DNA of 64,000 nt from Enteractinococcus helveticum. Lineage in GTDB: Bacteria > Actinomycetota > Actinomycetes > Actinomycetales > Micrococcaceae. Position numbers and translations under genes: made by a program. The DNA is taken from contig NZ_LXEY01000018.1 in assembly GCF_001657475.1 (NCBI RefSeq), positions 62,001 to 126,000 of the forward strand, read 5' to 3'. Position 1 is the first letter of the stretch, and each line of letters opens with the position of its first letter. Below the pieces are notes generated by a model. It saw only the letters and a list, made by a program, of their open reading frames with translations. It made no database searches and was not told the origin of the DNA. Shown here in pieces: positions 42,885-51,715 of the stretch.

Positions 42885-44462
42885 ATGGATCCTCTTGAGG
42901 TAGCTCGGTGGCAGTTCGGAATCACAACGGTCTACCACTTCTTGATGGTGCCGTTGACCATTGGCCTGGGCATCGTCTTAGTGGCAATGCAAAGCGCCTG
43001 GCATCGGACAGGTAAAGAACATTACCTGCGGATGACCAAATTCTGGGGCAAGATCTTCATGATTAACTTCATCATGGGTGTTGCCACCGGTCTGGTCCAA
43101 GAATTTCAATTCGGTATGGCTTGGAGTGAATACTCCCGCTTTGTGGGCGACGTCTTTGGCGCACCGCTGGCCATGGAAGCACTCATCGCCTTCTTTCTAG
43201 AATCGGTCTTCATCGGTATCTGGGTCTTTGGCTGGGGACGCGTGAACCCCCGCATCCACCTGGCAGTCCTGTGGCTGGCCGTACTAGGGTCGGTGATCTC
43301 TGCGTACTTTATTCTGGCCGCCAACGCATTCATGCAACATCCCGTTGGCATCGAGCTCGTTGACGGGCGCGCCGAAATGGTTGATTTCTGGGCCGTGATG
43401 ACCAACCCGACCCTGCTGATCCATTTCCCGCACACCATCTTTGGGGCACTGGCGGTTGCCGGATCGATGCTGTTGGGCATCGCCTGGTACCACCTATGGA
43501 AGCGCCGTAAAGACGGCATCGATACGGTGGATGAACAGGGCTACGTCGTCGTTGGCTCCTCCGGCTCCAAGGCCCGGGACGAAGCAGACTATCGCGGCTG
43601 GCGCTCATCATTTCGCTGGGGCGGGTGGATCGCCATCGTGGCATTTTTGGGTACGGCCTTTACCGGGCACACTCAAGCCCAGATGATGATCGAACAACAG
43701 CCACTCAAGATGGCCTCGGCCGAAGCCGCCTGTCACGACGGCACTGGATTCTCGGTGTTGTCAGTCGCTAGCGGCGACAGCGGCGGGGCTACGACCTGTG
43801 ACGACGTCGTCGGGGTATTTGAAATCCCAGGGCTGTTGTCCTTCCTTGCCCACAACGACTTCACTACCCCGGTTGAAGGCGTCAACACTCTGATCCCGAA
43901 GTATGAAGAAGCCTTCGGCACGCACCTGCCCGACGATCCACGCTACGGCGAACGCGCCGGTGCAGAGATCGAATACCTGCCGATCATGGAAGTCACCTAC
44001 TGGGGCTTCCGTCTGATGATCACCTTTGGTGGAATTGCCGCTCTGGCGGCAGCCATCGGCCTATTCATCGGACGAAAGGGCACGGTGCCGTATGACAAGA
44101 CGCTGATGAATATGGCCTGGCTATCGATTCTGGCGCCGTTTGCCGCCAACTCGACGGGTTGGATCTTCACTGAGATGGGCCGCCAACCATTTACCGTGGC
44201 GCCCAATCTCAACGGTATTGATCAGGTGTGGCAATTCACCGCAGCGGCAGTGTCACCCGGGGTCAGTGGCGAGGAAATCTTGTTCTCGCTGATCGCCCTG
44301 ACGTTGATCTATGCGCTGTTGCTCGTCGTTGAAATCGTGCTGTTAGTGCGCTATACCCGGGGTGGCCACCCAGCAGGTATGCCGGAACTGTTAGCCGATG
44401 AGCAACACGATGACGACGACCGCGATAAGCCATCGTCCGATGTGTTGTCCTTCGCATACTGA
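42885..44462 (+). CDS. cydA: Cytochrome bd ubiquinol/menaquinol oxidase subunit I
   Basis: Haem-bearing subunit of the high-affinity terminal oxidase. ATG 42885 with GGGGAGGG upstream gives 525 residues; the frame is open further 5' but carries operator and promoter sequence there. The N terminus WQFGITTVYHFLMVPLTIG contains the His that ligates one haem (H19-like). About nine membrane helices and the conserved GWIFTEMGRQPF are present. A 5' leader of about 125 nt follows the predicted promoter. Confidence 0.95.
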   Translation: MDPLEVARWQFGITTVYHFLMVPLTIGLGIVLVAMQSAWHRTGKEHYLRMTKFWGKIFMINFIMGVATGLVQEFQFGMAWSEYSRFVGDVFGAPLAMEALIAFFLESVFIGIWVFGWGRVNPRIHLAVLWLAVLGSVISAYFILAANAFMQHPVGIELVDGRAEMVDFWAVMTNPTLLIHFPHTIFGALAVAGSMLLGIAWYHLWKRRKDGIDTVDEQGYVVVGSSGSKARDEADYRGWRSSFRWGGWIAIVAFLGTAFTGHTQAQMMIEQQPLKMASAEAACHDGTGFSVLSVASGDSGGATTCDDVVGVFEIPGLLSFLAHNDFTTPVEGVNTLIPKYEEAFGTHLPDDPRYGERAGAEIEYLPIMEVTYWGFRLMITFGGIAALAAAIGLFIGRKGTVPYDKTLMNMAWLSILAPFAANSTGWIFTEMGRQPFTVAPNLNGIDQVWQFTAAAVSPGVSGEEILFSLIALTLIYALLLVVEIVLLVRYTRGGHPAGMPELLADEQHDDDDRDKPSSDVLSFAY

Positions 44463-44500
44463 TGCGGGCCACAACAGCAATAGAAAGGTAATACATTCTC

Positions 44501-45520
44501 ATGGAATTTCTTCCAACGTTGTGGTTCATTCTGATCGCAGTGCTGTGGATCGGATATTTGGTCCTGGATGGTTTCGACCTCGGCGTGGGCATGCTGCTCA
44601 AAGGCTGGGCCAAAAACGAATCCCAGCGCCGCGTGCTCCTCAATACGATCGGACCGGTGTGGGATGGCAACGAGGTGTGGCTGGTTACCGCAGCCGGAGC
44701 GACCTTTGCCGCATTCCCACATTGGTATGCCTCCATGTTCGCCGGGCTCTACATACCGTTGACCATTGCACTGCTGGCGCTGATCTTGCGCGCGGTCTCT
44801 ATCGAATACCGCGGCAAATCCCATAGCCAACGAGCCCGCAATATTTGGGACTGGTGCATGGCCGGGGGTTCCTTCTTTGCAGCTTTCGCCATCGGCGCGA
44901 TGCTAGCGCTGACCTCAACAGGCTTGCCATTAGACGAATACGGCGACCGAGTCGGCGGACCATTTGCCTGGTTCAATGGCTGGGCTGTCATCGGTGGACT
45001 GTCCGTTGTCGGCGTCTCACTGGCCATGGGCTGGGCATTCCTATCCCTGAAGACCCTGGGCGCGCCTCGCGAAGCAGGCAACCACCACCTGCGCCGCTAC
45101 CTGCCGATCTACCTGCTGCCGGCTGCCATCTGGGTCATCGGAGTGGTGCTGCGCTATCCCAAGGTCGCCTCAGGAGGTATGGTCGTGCTGGCAGCAGCCG
45201 GAATGATCATCTCCTGGTTCGCCTCGCGCCAGCGCAAAGAAGGCCTCACCTTCACCGGCATGGTCATCTTCGTAGCCCTGGGTGTGGGAGCGATCTTTAC
45301 CTCGATGTACCCCAACGTGCTACCGTCTACGATCGATGCGGCCTACAACCTCACGGTGACGTCTTCGTCGTCCTCGGATTACACCCTGACCATCATGGCG
45401 ATCGTCACCGCGATCTTCTTACCGATCGTGCTAGCCTATTCCGCCTGGAGCTACTGGATGTTCCGCAAACGCCTCGGCGAACAGCACATCCCTGAATCTG
45501 CAGTGGTGACGCCGGTCTGA
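44501..45520 (+). CDS. cydB: Cytochrome bd oxidase subunit II
   Basis: The 339-residue partner of CydA has eight predicted membrane helices and the family start WFILIAVLWIGYLVLDGFDLG. It lies 38 nt after cydA with AGAAAGG upstream of the ATG. Its stop overlaps the proposed CTG start of cydDC. Confidence 0.95.
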   Translation: MEFLPTLWFILIAVLWIGYLVLDGFDLGVGMLLKGWAKNESQRRVLLNTIGPVWDGNEVWLVTAAGATFAAFPHWYASMFAGLYIPLTIALLALILRAVSIEYRGKSHSQRARNIWDWCMAGGSFFAAFAIGAMLALTSTGLPLDEYGDRVGGPFAWFNGWAVIGGLSVVGVSLAMGWAFLSLKTLGAPREAGNHHLRRYLPIYLLPAAIWVIGVVLRYPKVASGGMVVLAAAGMIISWFASRQRKEGLTFTGMVIFVALGVGAIFTSMYPNVLPSTIDAAYNLTVTSSSSSDYTLTIMAIVTAIFLPIVLAYSAWSYWMFRKRLGEQHIPESAVVTPV

Positions 45521-48500
45521 TCCCAGAACTCCCAACCTCACGCACCGGACGTCGAGCCTTCATCGGGCTCGGTGTCCTCGCCGCGGTCAAACTCACCGGG
45601 TGGATCCTCATCGCCGTGGCCCTGGCTCGCGGCATCAGCCACCTGGCAGCCTCGCTGCCCGCATCCGACGCCGCGCAGCTGCTGCAGCTGCTGTTCAACT
45701 CACCGCGCACCGCACCAGGGCTCATCGAATCCCTGATGCAATACACCACCAGCAGTCACTTTCTGACCACCCTGGCGCTCGGCTTTAGCGGTGCCCTCCT
45801 CCGCGGACTGGCCCAATGGGGCCAACAGGTGCTGGCCACCCGCGGGGCACTGGGTGAAAAAGAACACCTGCGCGAACAACTCGTTCGCCACCGTCTGGCC
45901 GCAGCCGGCGCCCACGCCGACCGGGCCGGTGAAGACACCATCCTGGCCTCCAAAGGCCTCGACGGGCTTGACGACTACTACACCGACTTTTTGCCCGCCC
46001 TCGTTTCGGCGGCAATCATTCCCTTAGGCCTGGGCATTTGGATCCTGGTACACGACTGGGTCAGTGCCGTCGTCCTCGTATTGACCCTCCCGCTGATCCC
46101 CATGTTTATGATCCTGATCGGCCGCTTCACCGAACACCGCGTCGACGAGGCAGCCTCCGGATTGCACAAACTCTCCCAACACCTGTTGGAACTGGCCCGC
46201 GGTCTCCCCGTGCTGGTGGGACTGCGCCGGGCTGGAATGCAGCGCAAAGCGCTCGCAGACGTGTCGAATAGCTATCAGCGCACCACGATGAACACGCTGA
46301 AGGCCGCGTTTATGTCGGGGCTGGCGCTCGAGCTGATTTCCACGCTGTCGGTGGCCATTATTGCGGTCTTTATCGGGGTGCGCCTGGTCAACGGCTCCAT
46401 GGAGCTCTACGCCGGCATCATGGTCCTCACCCTGGCCGCAGAAGTGTATCTGCCATTTCGAGATATTGGCTCGGCCTATCACGCCTCCGAGGACGGCGTC
46501 GAAGCGCTCAAACGCGCCAAAGCACAAATCAACCAGCCGGTACCTCACACGATGGCACAGCTGCTGGACACGACAAACCGCGACGAGGACGCCGTTGAAT
46601 TGCGCGACGTCACGATTGCTTATAAGGCGTTGCGCCGGATCGAGCACCCAACCTACACGGGCCCGGAATATCTGACGCCGCATCAATACGCTCAAATCAA
46701 ACAGGACAAGGCTGCTTCTGACGACGCCGAGGAGACGGTCTCGGTGCCGCGCTATGCGGTAGAAGGGTTGGAACCGGTGGTCCGGGACTTCAGTATTCGA
46801 CTCACCCCCGGCCAGTACACGGTATTCGGTGACGCCTCCGGCACCGGTAAATCCACCGTGCTCAAAGCCCTGGCAGGCCTTTTGACCGACACCGAGGCGA
46901 CTTTTGACGGTCAAACCGCTGGGTTGACTGATCGTCCCGTGGCCTATCTGAGCCAGCACCCCACGTTTGTCAGCGAAACCGTGCATGACGAACTCGGCCT
47001 GGCCGCCCAAGCAATCCAACCAGAAGCGGCAGGTGAAACGGCCATGGGGCTGGGGCTGGAGTCCGCCGGACTGGCCGGATACCAGGCCCGACGGATTGAC
47101 GATTTATCACCGGGGGAGCGACGTCGCCTCGGCTTTGCACGCGTGCTGGTCCGACTGCTCGCCGCCGTCGCCCAGCCCGATTCACAAGGCACCTGGCTGG
47201 TGGTATTGGATGAGCCCACCGCGCACCTCGATGCTCACTCAGCCGCCCGCATCCGTACCATGCTGCGGGGACTGGCCGCCGGAACCCTACCGGATGGCTC
47301 CCAGCTGCCGATTATTCTGCTGGTGTCCTCACACGATGAACTGATCCATCAAGATGCCCATCAGCTGGTTGGCAACACCGTGGTGGGTTCGCAGCTCGAA
47401 GTCGGAGATGACGAAACTCCAGCCGCCGAAGCTGACACCCAGCCCGTCGTAGTGGATGCCGCGCCACGACGCACGGTCGGCTTGGCGGACTGGTTGCGCT
47501 TCCTACCGTTGAACGACGGCAAATTCATTGGTGGCATCGGCTGGGCCGTGGCCGCACTGTTATCAGGCGCCTTATTGTCTGCCTTATCGGGGTGGCTCAT
47601 CGTCCAAGCGTCCTACGAGCCACCCATCTTGTACCTGCTGGCCGTCATTGTCGCAGTGCGCTTCTTCGGCATTGGACGAGCAGTGTTCCGGTATGCCGAA
47701 CGACTCGCCGTCCACGATGCGGTCCTGAGCTGGGCCAATCGCATCAGACTGAAAGTCTGGGATGCCCTGGGCAGCCAAGCCGGTCAGTGGAATCGGCTCA
47801 CCCGCTCCGGTGGAGCCCTCTCGGTGCTGATTTCTGATGTCGATCAGCTCCGGGACGCCGTGCCCCGTGTTATTGTGCCGATACCAGCGGCCATTCTGAC
47901 CTGGTTGGTGAGCACCGGCATTGTTGCCTACATGGCTCCCGGGTCGTGGTGGCCCGCCTTGGTTGCAGGGATTCTGGCCTTTGGCGTGGTGCCCATTGTC
48001 GTTCACCTCGTGGATGCCAAAACCACCACCCAGCTGGCGGACCACCGCACCTGGCTGGTTTCTGCCGTCTGGCGGTTATTCGGTTCAGCAGCTGACACCG
48101 CAGACAACGGGATGGCGACACGCGCCGCCGATCTCTTCGTAGCATCCGATGCGCGCACATCGGCACCCCTGAAGCGCAGTAGCTTGGCCGCGGGCCTGGG
48201 GGAGGGGCTGGCCACTTTGATCTCGGCCTGGGCTGCGGTCCAAACCATGTGGGTTGCGATCAGCAATGGTATTTCCGCGCCGAATACCGCACTGGTTGTG
48301 ATGCTGATGCTCGCCCTTGCTGAATCCTTCGGATTATTTAGTCAGGCCGCCCAAGAATCTCGTATCCTGAACCATCAGCTGGCCAAACTCTTGCCCTTGT
48401 TACAAGAAAGCTCCACGCCCGGTGCCAACTGGGTTGAGCTCGAAAACACCACGGAGACCGGTATTGACACGCTGCGCCTTGATGATGTCACGGTGCGCTA

Positions 48501-49101
48501 TGGACCGGATGCCCCGGTCGTGCTGGATGGGTTATCCCTGACGGCGTCCAAGGGGGATTTCGTGGTGGTCACCGGTCCGTCGGGATCCGGAAAGTCAACG
48601 CTGCTGGCCGTTTTGCTCGGGTTCTTACAGCCGGTGGATGGCACGTACCGGTTGGCTACCGCAACCACTAATCCCGCCGAAGCACTGCAGCATGTGGCTT
48701 GGTGCCCGCAGGAAGCCTACCTATTTGACTCCACGTTGCGCTCGAATCTTGCCCTGGCCAGAGAACCTTCCCAGCGCCCCACCGATGAAGAACTCTTCGC
48801 GGTGCTCGACACGGTGGGACTCACCGACTGGATGGCAAGCACACCAGAAGGCCTCGACACCCGTCTGGGACCGTCAGGGCATTTCATTTCTGGCGGCCAA
48901 CGTCAACGCGTAGCCGTGGCCCGGGCACTTCTGGCCGACGCCCAGGTCGTGTTGCTCGATGAGCCCACCGCCCACCTGGGGGCCGATGAAGCCGCTGCAC
49001 TGATCGCCGACCTGCAAACCGCGCTGGCCGACAAGATCGTCATCATGGTCACCCACGACCAACGTTTCGCTTCGATGGCCGACTCCCTCCAACTGCGCTA
49101 G
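45517..49101 (+). CDS. cydDC: CydDC fusion: heterodimeric thiol/haem ABC exporter in one chain
   Basis: Exports cysteine/glutathione and is needed for cytochrome bd assembly. Two membrane-plus-ATPase halves are fused. First half: Walker A GDASGTGKST, signature LSPGERRRLGFA, Walker B VVLDEPTAHLD. Second half: GPSGSGKST, ISGGQRQRVAVA, VVLLDEPTAHLG. The first standard start, GTG 45616, would cut the first helix; upstream codons read TSRTGRRAFIGLGVLAAVKLTGW, normal CydD sequence. The frame is closed at 45493, and the best upstream start is CTG 45517, overlapping the cydB stop (CTGA). This gives about 1194 residues. Confidence 0.92.
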   Translation: MIPELPTSRTGRRAFIGLGVLAAVKLTGWILIAVALARGISHLAASLPASDAAQLLQLLFNSPRTAPGLIESLMQYTTSSHFLTTLALGFSGALLRGLAQWGQQVLATRGALGEKEHLREQLVRHRLAAAGAHADRAGEDTILASKGLDGLDDYYTDFLPALVSAAIIPLGLGIWILVHDWVSAVVLVLTLPLIPMFMILIGRFTEHRVDEAASGLHKLSQHLLELARGLPVLVGLRRAGMQRKALADVSNSYQRTTMNTLKAAFMSGLALELISTLSVAIIAVFIGVRLVNGSMELYAGIMVLTLAAEVYLPFRDIGSAYHASEDGVEALKRAKAQINQPVPHTMAQLLDTTNRDEDAVELRDVTIAYKALRRIEHPTYTGPEYLTPHQYAQIKQDKAASDDAEETVSVPRYAVEGLEPVVRDFSIRLTPGQYTVFGDASGTGKSTVLKALAGLLTDTEATFDGQTAGLTDRPVAYLSQHPTFVSETVHDELGLAAQAIQPEAAGETAMGLGLESAGLAGYQARRIDDLSPGERRRLGFARVLVRLLAAVAQPDSQGTWLVVLDEPTAHLDAHSAARIRTMLRGLAAGTLPDGSQLPIILLVSSHDELIHQDAHQLVGNTVVGSQLEVGDDETPAAEADTQPVVVDAAPRRTVGLADWLRFLPLNDGKFIGGIGWAVAALLSGALLSALSGWLIVQASYEPPILYLLAVIVAVRFFGIGRAVFRYAERLAVHDAVLSWANRIRLKVWDALGSQAGQWNRLTRSGGALSVLISDVDQLRDAVPRVIVPIPAAILTWLVSTGIVAYMAPGSWWPALVAGILAFGVVPIVVHLVDAKTTTQLADHRTWLVSAVWRLFGSAADTADNGMATRAADLFVASDARTSAPLKRSSLAAGLGEGLATLISAWAAVQTMWVAISNGISAPNTALVVMLMLALAESFGLFSQAAQESRILNHQLAKLLPLLQESSTPGANWVELENTTETGIDTLRLDDVTVRYGPDAPVVLDGLSLTASKGDFVVVTGPSGSGKSTLLAVLLGFLQPVDGTYRLATATTNPAEALQHVAWCPQEAYLFDSTLRSNLALAREPSQRPTDEELFAVLDTVGLTDWMASTPEGLDTRLGPSGHFISGGQRQRVAVARALLADAQVVLLDEPTAHLGADEAAALIADLQTALADKIVIMVTHDQRFASMADSLQLR

Positions 49102-49128
49102 GCCAGCCGGGGGAGTCACACCGTCGGG

Positions 49129-51660
49129 CTAGCCCTGATCAGCGTCCTGGGATGGCAGCACCGGCGAAGCACCTCGGCCGATCACACCGATGGCCGAATC
49201 CAACATAATGCCCGAAGCATCGCGTTCGGAGTGCTCCTGCGGCAAGGCCCGAGCCACCCCGCCGGTGGTCGAGGCCAGCGGGTGCGGTCCTGCCCACGCC
49301 AGTTCTAACGCAATCTCGCCGCGTAAGAACCGATGCGCGCGCACCCCCTGGGTATTGCGGCCCTTGGCTGCAAACTCTTCCAACGTGGTCACCTTGGCCG
49401 TCGGGGAGGCATCTAACATGCCATCCTCGGTCTTGGTGACGGTCACCACCACCGACTCGTCGAGTTCAGCCGCCGGAGCCACACTAAAGGACAACACCTG
49501 ATCGTTGTCTACCAGTTTCATGCCGGCAATCCCGCCACCAGAACGGCCCTGTGGACGCACCAGCTCGGCGGCAAAGCGCAGCAGCTGACCCGACTCGGTC
49601 ACAAATACCAACTGGTCGTCATCCTCCGGCGATGCAGCAGCACCAACCACGGTGTCACCGTCTTTGAGGGTAATCGCTTCAAACTCATCCTGGTTCAACG
49701 GCCAGTCATCGGCACGAACCCGCTTCACAACACCATTGCGGGTCCCAAGCGCCAACACTCGATTCAACGGCACCATCGCAATGATCTTTTCGCCGCGCTG
49801 CAATGTAATGAAGTCACTGACTTTGACCCCGTCGGTCATCGCCGGAGTCCCGGTAGCCTCCTGTAACGCCGGAATCTCCACCACATTAAGGCGAATAATC
49901 CGCCCGGTGTCCGTCAGAGCACCGACCTCGCCGCGAGCAGTCGTAGCCACCACCGAGGTATACACATCATGCCGACGACGGCGACCCTGGCCCGTCAGCG
50001 GTGTCTGGTCTTTGGTGCGCAACAGGCGACCTGAGGCCGATAACACCACCCAGCACGGATCATCGGGTACCAAGAGTGCGGATGCGGCCGCAGCACGATC
50101 AGCCTTCGACGACGACGCCGTCACAGCAGGCGCCAACTCTTCGGATTTGACCAGTTTCGTGCGGCGGGGATCATTAAACTTTTCGGCCATTTCGGCCAGT
50201 TCATTCGAGACGGTTTCGCGCAATACCGCATCCGAACCCAGAATCTTTTCCAACGCCTCAATGGCAGCCAGCAGGTCATCGCGTTCAGTTTCTAAATCGA
50301 TGCGCGAGAACTTCGTGAGCTGTCGCAAACGCAGTTCCAAAATATGATTAGCCTGAATCTCGGTGAGATCAAAGACCATCATGAGCCGCTGGCGTGCAGC
50401 TGAGGCATCATCCGACGTGCGGATGATCTCAATGACCTCATCAATATCCACCAGGGCCAGTAACAAGCCCTCAACCAGGTGCAGACGGTCTTTGCGTTTG
50501 CCAAGGCGGTGCGCTGTACGACGTCGTACCACCGTGAGACGGTGATCGACATAGACGCTCAACAGATCTTTCAACCCCAGGGTCTGTGGCTGGCCATCGA
50601 CCAGCGCCACATTGTTCATCCCGAAGTTTTCTTCGAGCGGGGTGTGCTTATACAGCTGGGCCAGCACGGCCTGGGGATTGAAACCGGCCTTGAGTTCAAT
50701 GACCAGTTGCATCCCGTTGTGTCGGTCGGTCAGGTCTACGACGTCGGCGATGCCCACGACTTTTTTCGCATTCACGGCGATCTTGAGTCGATCAATGATG
50801 CGTTCAGGACCGACCCCATAGGGCAGCTCGGTGACGACCAATCCGGTGCGTCGAGCAGAAACTTGTTCAACGTTTACGGTCGCGCGCATCGTGAACCGAC
50901 CGCGCCCGGTTTCATAGGCTTCCTTGATGCCATCCAGCCCCACAATGCGCGCCCCAGAGGGGAGATCCGGGCCGGGGACAAATTTCATCAGGGCCTTGGT
51001 ATCGGCCTCGGGATGCTCAAGTAAATGCCGTGCCGCAGCAATGACCTCACCTAAGTTGTGGGGCGCCATATTGGTGGCCATACCAACGGCAATACCCGCC
51101 GCACCATTGACTAACAGGTTCGGGAAAGCCGCAGGCAACACGGTGGGTTGTTGCATCTGGTTGTCATAGTTGGGCTCAAAATCCACCGTATCCTCGGCCA
51201 GATCCGCCGTCATAGCCACCGCGGCCTGCGACATGCGGGCTTCGGTATACCGAGCGGCTGCCGGGCCGTCGTCAACGGAACCAAAGTTGCCGTGGCCATC
51301 GACCAACGGCAAGCGCAGGTTGAAATCCTGGGCTAGACGAACCATCGCATCGTAGATGGCCGAGTCCCCGTGCGGGTGGAGCTTACCCATCACTTCGCCA
51401 ACCACACGAGCAGATTTAACGTGGCCCTTATCCGGGGTCAGGCCCATCTGGTTCATCATGTACAGAATGCGCCGTTGCACGGGTTTCAGCCCATCACGTG
51501 CATCAGGAAGGGCACGCGAGTAGATCACCGAATAGGCGTACTCCAAAAAAGAGTGCTCCATTTCGGATGCAACATCAATGTCGATAATGTTCTGGTCTTC
51601 GGTTGGTACCACTGCAGTACTCGAATTCGCCGAAGCCTTAGATTTTGAACGTTTTGACAT
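49129..51660 (-). CDS. parC: DNA topoisomerase IV / type IIA subunit A
   Basis: DNA-cleaving subunit, 843 residues. Catalytic Y138 lies in AARYTEARM. The quinolone-resistance region [14 protein letters not shown] has S100 and D104, the drug-susceptible type. The C-terminal beta-pinwheel is present. It should partner ParE (34130-36235), though the two are 13 kb apart. It is convergent with cydDC (27 nt). The N terminus begins with a Lys/Ser-rich stretch of about 20 residues. Confidence 0.9.
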   Translation of the reverse strand: MSKRSKSKASANSSTAVVPTEDQNIIDIDVASEMEHSFLEYAYSVIYSRALPDARDGLKPVQRRILYMMNQMGLTPDKGHVKSARVVGEVMGKLHPHGDSAIYDAMVRLAQDFNLRLPLVDGHGNFGSVDDGPAAARYTEARMSQAAVAMTADLAEDTVDFEPNYDNQMQQPTVLPAAFPNLLVNGAAGIAVGMATNMAPHNLGEVIAAARHLLEHPEADTKALMKFVPGPDLPSGARIVGLDGIKEAYETGRGRFTMRATVNVEQVSARRTGLVVTELPYGVGPERIIDRLKIAVNAKKVVGIADVVDLTDRHNGMQLVIELKAGFNPQAVLAQLYKHTPLEENFGMNNVALVDGQPQTLGLKDLLSVYVDHRLTVVRRRTAHRLGKRKDRLHLVEGLLLALVDIDEVIEIIRTSDDASAARQRLMMVFDLTEIQANHILELRLRQLTKFSRIDLETERDDLLAAIEALEKILGSDAVLRETVSNELAEMAEKFNDPRRTKLVKSEELAPAVTASSSKADRAAAASALLVPDDPCWVVLSASGRLLRTKDQTPLTGQGRRRRHDVYTSVVATTARGEVGALTDTGRIIRLNVVEIPALQEATGTPAMTDGVKVSDFITLQRGEKIIAMVPLNRVLALGTRNGVVKRVRADDWPLNQDEFEAITLKDGDTVVGAAASPEDDDQLVFVTESGQLLRFAAELVRPQGRSGGGIAGMKLVDNDQVLSFSVAPAAELDESVVVTVTKTEDGMLDASPTAKVTTLEEFAAKGRNTQGVRAHRFLRGEIALELAWAGPHPLASTTGGVARALPQEHSERDASGIMLDSAIGVIGRGASPVLPSQDADQG

Positions 51661-51715
51661 CTGACCTTTCCCGTCACGTGGATACCACGTCCTGATTGTG
51701 GCTTAAGATAATCAT

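Noticed and set aside
46024-47019. Minus-strand ORF of 331 codons inside cydDC
   Set aside because: It lies wholly antisense to the first transporter half, which carries clear ABC motifs.
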